In this document: positions 59,701-64,000 of the stretch, piece by piece
How the letters are laid out: the number at the start of each line of letters is the position of its first letter
Numbering within the stretch: the first letter of the stretch is position 1
Assembly: GCF_000764305.2 (NCBI RefSeq)
Contig: NW_025935919.1
Span: 109,759 to 173,758, forward strand
Source: Hyalella azteca
Taxonomy: Eukaryota > Arthropoda > Malacostraca > Amphipoda > Hyalellidae
Length of the DNA: 64,000 nt
Direction: 5' to 3'
Translations under genes and position numbers: made by a program
The notes under the pieces: model-generated
Database searches by the model: none
What the model saw: the letters and a program-made list of their open reading frames with translations, nothing else
What the model was told of the DNA's origin: nothing

Positions 59701-61842
59701 AGGGTATCAAAAAATTATACAATGATTGGTCAACATATAACTCACTTACCAATGGCAAAAATAGGAAAAGATCACATGTCAAGCATGGCGAGCATATAAA
59801 AAAATTGCCAAGCACGACAAGCTAAATCTTGAATGAAATACCTGGTTTGACAGCAAAAAAAAATTAAGCTCATAGAATGAACCTTGTTGATCTTATAAGT
59901 GTAATGACACTTGCCTCTTCAAATGGTAGATCTTATAAGTGTACTGACACTTGCCTCTTCAAATGGTAGATCTTATAAGTGTACTGACACTTGCCTCTTA
60001 CTTTGCTGCACACCAAATAACAGATGTACATTGTACAGAAATTACTGCAGCAACCTAGCAGAGATCATTTATTTTGTCCAGCTAAATTGTGCAAAAACAG
60101 GAACAAATTTTGGCAGCTTCCAGTTGATGTGTTTGATTCAGTTGATCAATTGAATTTAAATTATAATCTTTCTTGTTCTACAACTGAGATGCTCATAGAG
60201 GAAGACTCTCACAAATAGCTACAGTGGAAAATAAAGAGTTTTGCTATATATAATAAGAGTCTCTGCGTCAACACTATTATTACTGAAATAGCAAAAATAA
60301 AGATCCATCTTGTTAGTCACAAACAGCTATTTTTATCAGGAAATTTCAATAAACACTGGGGCATAAAAAAAGTATTCAGGGATTTTTTAATTCTGGTTGA
60401 CAAATAACTAATTCAACAATGTAGAATAGAAAAGAGACAAATAGTCAAGCAAGGCAAGTATAGAAAAAAATAGTCAAAAAATGACAAGCAACTTCCCGAA
60501 CGAAATGACCTTGTTTGATAGCAAGAAAATGAAGTTCATAGAATGAACCTTGTTGGAAGTTCATGAAGGATTGTCTGACACTTGCCTCTTCAAATGGTAG
60601 ATCTTATAAGTGTACTGACACTTGCCTCTTCAGATGGTAGATCTTATAAGTGTACTGACACTTGCCTCTTCAGATGGTAGATCTTATAAGTGTACTGGCC
60701 AGAAGTGTATTTGCCGCCAAGCAGAGGATGGTCTGTGTACGGTTCATTCTTGAGCACCTCGATGCCCTCACCCCCGCCAGTTTCATTCTTGCTTGCCTCA
60801 GCTACGCTGTACAGCTGCCCCACTTGATACTGAAATACACAAGAAAGATTGTAGATGCCTCAGCAAAGGACATTTATAAGAGAATTTTGTAATTATTTGA
60901 ATTCCAAATTCTATAAAACTGTAAATTTACTAATTATCCAGTTGTTTGTTCACATTCAAACTTCATGAGAATTATCAGAGTTGAAATAATAATGAACTTG
61001 CAAAAACTGCCTGTCAATCAGCTTCAAACATGAGGAATAAAGTTCAAATGTGTTTTTTCATAATGATATCGGCACGATAGAAATAAAATTCAAGACCTAA
61101 TTGAGCCTTTTCTTGGTAATTTGATAGGACTTCAAACATTTTAGGATTGGAAGGAGAGTTGGTGACATTAGACAATCCAGAAATTCTACTGAAGTAAACC
61201 ATTCAACTTGATTATAAATATAATTATAGGTAATCTATTATGTATTCTTTCTGACATGATTGATGGCACTGCAGTGATACTTAGATCCAAAATGTGCAAT
61301 AGAAAAAATGCAAGCAAATTTTGAAGTTAAGGAGCAGAATTAGAGTGGGGAGTGGTACAGGAGGTGGAGCAGAATTAGAGTGGGGAGTGGGACAGTGGGT
61401 GGAGCAGAATTAGAGTGGGGAGTGGAGCAGGGGATGGAGTAGATTTAGAGTGAGGAGTGGAGCAGGGGATGGAGTAGAATTAGAGTGGGGAGTGGGACAG
61501 GGGGTGGAGCAGAATTAGAGTGGGGAGTGGGACAGGGGTAGAGCAGAATTAGAGTGGGGAGTGGAGCAGGGGATGGAGTAGAATTAGAGTGGGGATTGGG
61601 GCAGGGAGGAGCAAAATTAAAGTGACTTATACTATAGTCAAGTTACCAAGCTTCATGAACAAAAGATTAAGTCTTTATAATTTGTCAGCAATATCTGCAG
61701 TGCCCAGTTCTGTCTTATGCTTTACAATATAGGACATGACGTGTAGTCCACTAGCTGCTATGAGGTCTAATGATCACTCAGAAATGTCCTAGCAGCTCTA
61801 AGTGAACTCACCTCCTCCACTGTGAGAGGAAGCACCACTTTA
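53796..61842 (-). CDS. Class I phosphatidylinositol transfer protein (PITP; vibrator/PITPNA-PITPNB type), partial
   Basis: This cytosolic lipid-exchange protein moves phosphatidylinositol and phosphatidylcholine between membranes. Exons (minus strand): 61842-61812, 60829-60666, 59421-59322, then two alternative versions 58565-58488 and 57564-57487, then 55339-55172, 54662-54541 and 53886-53796. Phases join perfectly. Family blocks in order: [140 protein letters not shown]. The first coding exon (about six residues) and the last (about 15-20) were not found; the former may lie beyond the right edge. The exon 60829-60666 ends at a GC donor. This is the single-domain PITP, not the large RdgB type, judging by the C-terminal helix block ending EELSE. 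Confidence 0.95.
54690..54745. repeat. ~27-bp imperfect repeat in a PITP intron
   Basis: gcaactcattattaacctga-type phrases recur about three times just upstream of the exon 54662-54541. Confidence 0.7.
55017..55105. repeat. 21-bp tandem repeat, about four copies
   Basis: The unit is gtggaatgttactccacagca. Each contains GTGGA/TCCAC inverted halves. It sits in the intron just downstream of the PITP exon 55339-55172. Confidence 0.92.
55345..56480. other. PITP intronic sequence, no further feature
   Basis: AT-rich intron between the exons 57564-57487 and 55339-55172. Confidence 0.6.
56499..56885. repeat. ~193-bp direct duplication split by an N
   Basis: ccacgacgtctcaccag through ggtttcaaatgaaagaagct occurs at 56499-56691 and again at 56693-56885 with a few differences. 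The N at 56692 lies exactly between the copies. It is intronic in the PITP gene. Confidence 0.92.
57122..57440. repeat. 54-bp tandem repeat, about six copies
   Basis: actcagactgctgttatcca plus ccagttacagccgttctgcc and actagcggcatatt, starting at 57122, 57176 and onward. Copies are almost identical except the last. The array ends about 45 bases from the donor of the PITP exon 57564-57487. Confidence 0.96.
57487..57564 (-). other. PITP alternative exon 5, distal version (78 nt)
   Basis: The exon is bounded by ctcag and gtgagt and encodes [20 protein letters not shown] then RGELEN, 26 residues, phase 0 on both sides. It corresponds to the region of mammalian PITP just after the conserved WNAYPYC...VIT block. 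It aligns residue for residue with the exon 58565-58488. Confidence 0.9.
58488..58565 (-). other. PITP alternative exon 5, proximal version (78 nt)
   Basis: The exon is bounded by ccccag and gtgagt and encodes [20 protein letters not shown] then KGELTN, 26 residues, phase 0 on both sides. It has the same length as the distal version with about nine substitutions. Including both would duplicate a strand and turn of the lipid-binding fold, so exclusive use is expected. Confidence 0.9.
58541..58780. repeat. 66-bp tandem repeat built from a PITP splice acceptor
   Basis: ctttctttcatgtagcctgg plus attctggggaattagaat starts about every 66 bases. Read on the minus strand, each unit contains attccccag and then the first 27 or so bases of the exon 58565-58488. 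Acceptor copies precede 58631, 58697 and 58763. Confidence 0.95.
59419..60665. repeat. Segmental duplication of a PITP intron (two ~600-bp copies)
   Basis: 59419-60000 and 60001-60665 share actttgctgcacacc, aacagatgtacattgtacag, gatcaattg and tctacaactgagatgctc in the same order. Each copy begins with the acceptor end of the exon 59421-59322 and finishes with the 40-bp donor-derived array. Confidence 0.92.
59889..60000. repeat. 40-bp donor-derived array, inner copy
   Basis: About three units of gatcttataagtgtactgac plus acttgcctcttcaaatggta. On the minus strand each reads ACCATTTGAAGAG|GCAAGT, a copy of the 3' end and donor of the exon 60829-60666. Confidence 0.93.
60581..60690. repeat. 40-bp donor-derived array at the true exon end
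   Basis: Donor-like AG|GCAAGT sites lie at 60666 (used, by phase), 60626 and 60586. Only 60666 leaves phase 2, as the next exon requires. Use of the others would shift frame and reach a stop (TTA TAA) at once. Confidence 0.92.
61336..61615. repeat. 35-bp tandem repeat, about eight copies
   Basis: The unit is agaattagagtggggagtgg plus gacagggggtggagc, starting at 61336 and 61371. G-rich on the plus strand. It lies in the PITP intron between 61812 and 60829. Confidence 0.95.
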
Positions 61843-62870
61843 CTGAAAATAAAGATAATATTGATTAGGCCTTGAGTGCTTCTACATAATTTACACTGAT
61901 ATTAAGCAAAAAATATTCATGTCAAAAAAAATTTCAATGCTAGGAAATATTATTTCAGTTTTATAATCTAATTTTTGTGCTAGGATGCAAACTTCAATAC
62001 CTGAAAATGCTGTTATATTGACAAAATCTCTCTGAAATGTTGAATATATTCTATTACTGATGAAGAAAAGTTAAATAATATGTGGCACAATGCTCTGAGG
62101 TTAACTGCTCTTTACATACATTTGCAATTAATCATGGCAGGATATAATTCGTCTAGCAGGAATCTTGTGCCTTTAAGCATAGTAGCAAAGCAGAGAGTTT
62201 TTTAGACTCCCTCAAGTTCATTTTTAAGTCTTGTAGGAAATAAGCTTAAATCTTGAGTAAATGAGGAAATTAAAAATGAACTGATTCTAAAAAATCTCTG
62301 GTTTGCCACTATGGCTTTAGGAATGGCATGATAGCTCTACTAGCAGGACTTGAGGTTCAAAAAGTAAATATAGTTCATGCCATGTGGCAGAGAAGAAATT
62401 TTTTAGAACTATTCTTCAAGTTTGATATCAAGTCCTTTGAAGCAGAAAATTGGGCAAAAGTGCCTGTGAATCTGGCCAATTTTACCCATTTTACCCATTC
62501 CAAATTTATTCAATAAAAAATAAGGCTTATTTTAACATGCAATTTTTTAAAATCATGTGTGAAATGATTGCTTTTACCCTTCGTTGAAGGAAAATTATGC
62601 CAATCTGCCTAATATTCCAAATAAGCATACCTAACTGGATTAGGTACTACCATTCTACAAAATGGTGCAAAAAAAGTCTGGTTACAGAATCTGCAAAAAA
62701 CTGAAATATTAGACATAACTATCTTAGAATTGCAGGTAAAAATTGTTCCTCATGTGACTTTAATAAATTGCAAGTGACAATGGCTTTATTCTTATTTTTA
62801 CTGAAGAAATTAGGAAAAAGCCTTAGGAATGAGCTACTTGGGAGAAGTCCTTCTTCTTTTCAGAAATATC
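61843..62870. other. PITP upstream intron or 5' region, no further feature
   Basis: The exon 61842-61812 starts in mid-codon, so an upstream exon must exist. I did not find a MxIKEY-type start in this stretch. Confidence 0.5.
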
Positions 62871-62871
62871 A

Positions 62872-62950
62872 CAGCTCTAATATCACACAATTTCAGTAGG
62901 TGTGGAATCTTGCAGTGCTTGTGTATAATGTATCTTTGTTTGATTGAAGA
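62872..62950. repeat. Partial third copy of the ~525-bp dispersed repeat, inverted
   Basis: Read on the minus strand it ends cctactgaaattgtgtgatattagagc, preceded by ttcaatcaaacaaa, matching the 3' end of the copies at 31027 and 38133. Only the end is present. Confidence 0.75.
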
Positions 62951-63160
62951 AATCATTGTTCACACAGATGTAATTTCACAAAAATTTTAGCTTGGACAGT
63001 TCAGTAGCTACCATTCAAACCCAAATATCCTGCATAATGACAGTTAATGACTAATGAGTCAACTCAAGATGTTTCGTTGGTGATTGCATAGCCTCGTTGT
63101 GACAAAATCATTAGCTATTATTATTTTATTATTGCTAGGTCCTATTTATTTATTGCACTN

Positions 63161-63510
63161 AGATGGACGTACAACGCACCTCCTACTCGCACGTCATGCC
63201 CCGCACGGGGCCTTGCACTATTTGCTGCCCACAAACAAATTACGTCAGAAAATACAAATCATGCGTCACAAAATCAACCACGAAAAAAAGTTCTTCATTT
63301 ATAAGCACAATGAACCATAGAAGCTCATTATAACATAACCAAGCACACCACACCCAGGGACATCACACCACACCGATCGCTACAGTTAGTAGTGTGTAGT
63401 GTGCACAGCACACTACACACTTTGTTTAAAAATGCACAGCACACTACATCACACTCGGCATATCAGACAACCCTCGATACACCAGACCACACTCGGCACA
63501 CCCAGGCACA
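63161..63510. repeat. Dispersed repeat, copy B, with degraded 19-bp units
   Basis: It begins immediately after the N at 63160 and matches 53411 onward (agatggacgtacaacgcacc, ccccgcacgggg, ttgctgcccacaaacaaatt). An extra tagtagtgtgtagtgtgcac-type insert lies at 63388-63450. It ends with accagaccacactcggc units. Confidence 0.87.
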
Positions 63511-64000
63511 GCATATCTCATTCGGCATAGAGGTTCCCTGATATGTAATCTTCCGAGACATTTCATTACCTTAACATTTCATCACAAAGATGACTTATCT
63601 TTAAACATCTTGCCAAAATTGCTTAGTATGCTAATTAGGTACTAACTTGCACCCAAATGTACATGTTTGAAAAAACCACTTAATGCAATGATGAAATACT
63701 ATCATAATGAAATGTCTCGATACATTGGGAAATGGTACTCTGGTTTGCCAGTGAATTTGATGAACATTGGAAACAAAGCTTTAGTCATGTCGAACTGAAA
63801 CTGCGCACAACTGACGTCGCTGAAATGATTCTGAAGCACCAGCTCTTCGAAGAGAAACTGGAAGAGAAGTTGGAACAATTGGTATTTCAAGACTACACTT
63901 TTCAACTATTAATAATGACTAATAATAAAATAATATGCGTTTAAAAATTACTTTTTAAAGGCAACACTTCTAAAAAATCCAGAGTCTCCAACGTTACACA
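63511..64000. other. No recognisable gene
   Basis: A 70-codon plus frame (63732-63944) contains an EEKLEEKLEQL stretch but matches no family I know. I would not call it a gene. Confidence 0.35.

Noticed and set aside
62328..62516. 62-codon plus frame with aromatic-rich sequence
   Set aside because: No family match. It lies antisense in the probable 5' intron of PITP.

Overview
This is a eukaryotic nuclear window, not prokaryotic. Three genes show conserved spliced exons with GT-AG (once GC-AG) boundaries. The rest is mostly introns, minisatellites and transposon remains. The PITP and DBR1 exon sequences and the TE types (BEL/Pao, non-LTR, Helitron helicase, hAT-like, piggyBac-like) suit an invertebrate. 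An arthropod, possibly a crustacean, is my best guess; no marker fixes the species. Eleven isolated N characters appear to mark scaffold gaps. Three palindromic Tn5/Nextera mosaic-end junctions (897-934, 11917-11951, 36096-36133) show that library adapter was left in the assembly, so continuity at those points is doubtful.

Layout. 1-23.4 kb is gene-poor and very rich in tandem repeats (periods 16 to 173 bp). It also holds a ~1.95-kb head-to-tail duplication split by an N at 4889, and a broken non-LTR reverse transcriptase carrying a hAT-like MITE. 23537-29017 (minus) is a complete five-exon lariat debranching enzyme gene, DBR1. 29.2-40.5 kb is a transposon cluster: a foldback element with hammerhead-ribozyme-like cores, a dispersed ~525-bp repeat, a piggyBac-like TTAA MITE, a hAT-like element with perfect 8-bp target duplications that contains a misplaced-looking Helitron helicase piece, and a decayed BEL/Pao retrotransposon. 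42768-43614 (plus) is a BLCAP orthologue with its coding region split by one intron. 44.5-53.2 kb has no recognisable gene. 53796-61842 (minus) is a class I phosphatidylinositol transfer protein gene lacking only its first and last coding exons.

The most notable biology is in the PITP gene. Exon 5 exists as two homologous 78-nt, phase-0 versions (58565-58488 and 57564-57487), the layout of mutually exclusive exons. The first is preceded by three 66-bp repeats that each copy its acceptor and first ~27 nt, in frame and open. The upstream GC-donor exon has likewise seeded a 40-bp array of donor copies, and that intron was segmentally duplicated. The three genes are housekeeping-type (RNA lariat turnover, a small membrane protein, lipid transfer). 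Their adjacency does not imply a shared pathway.
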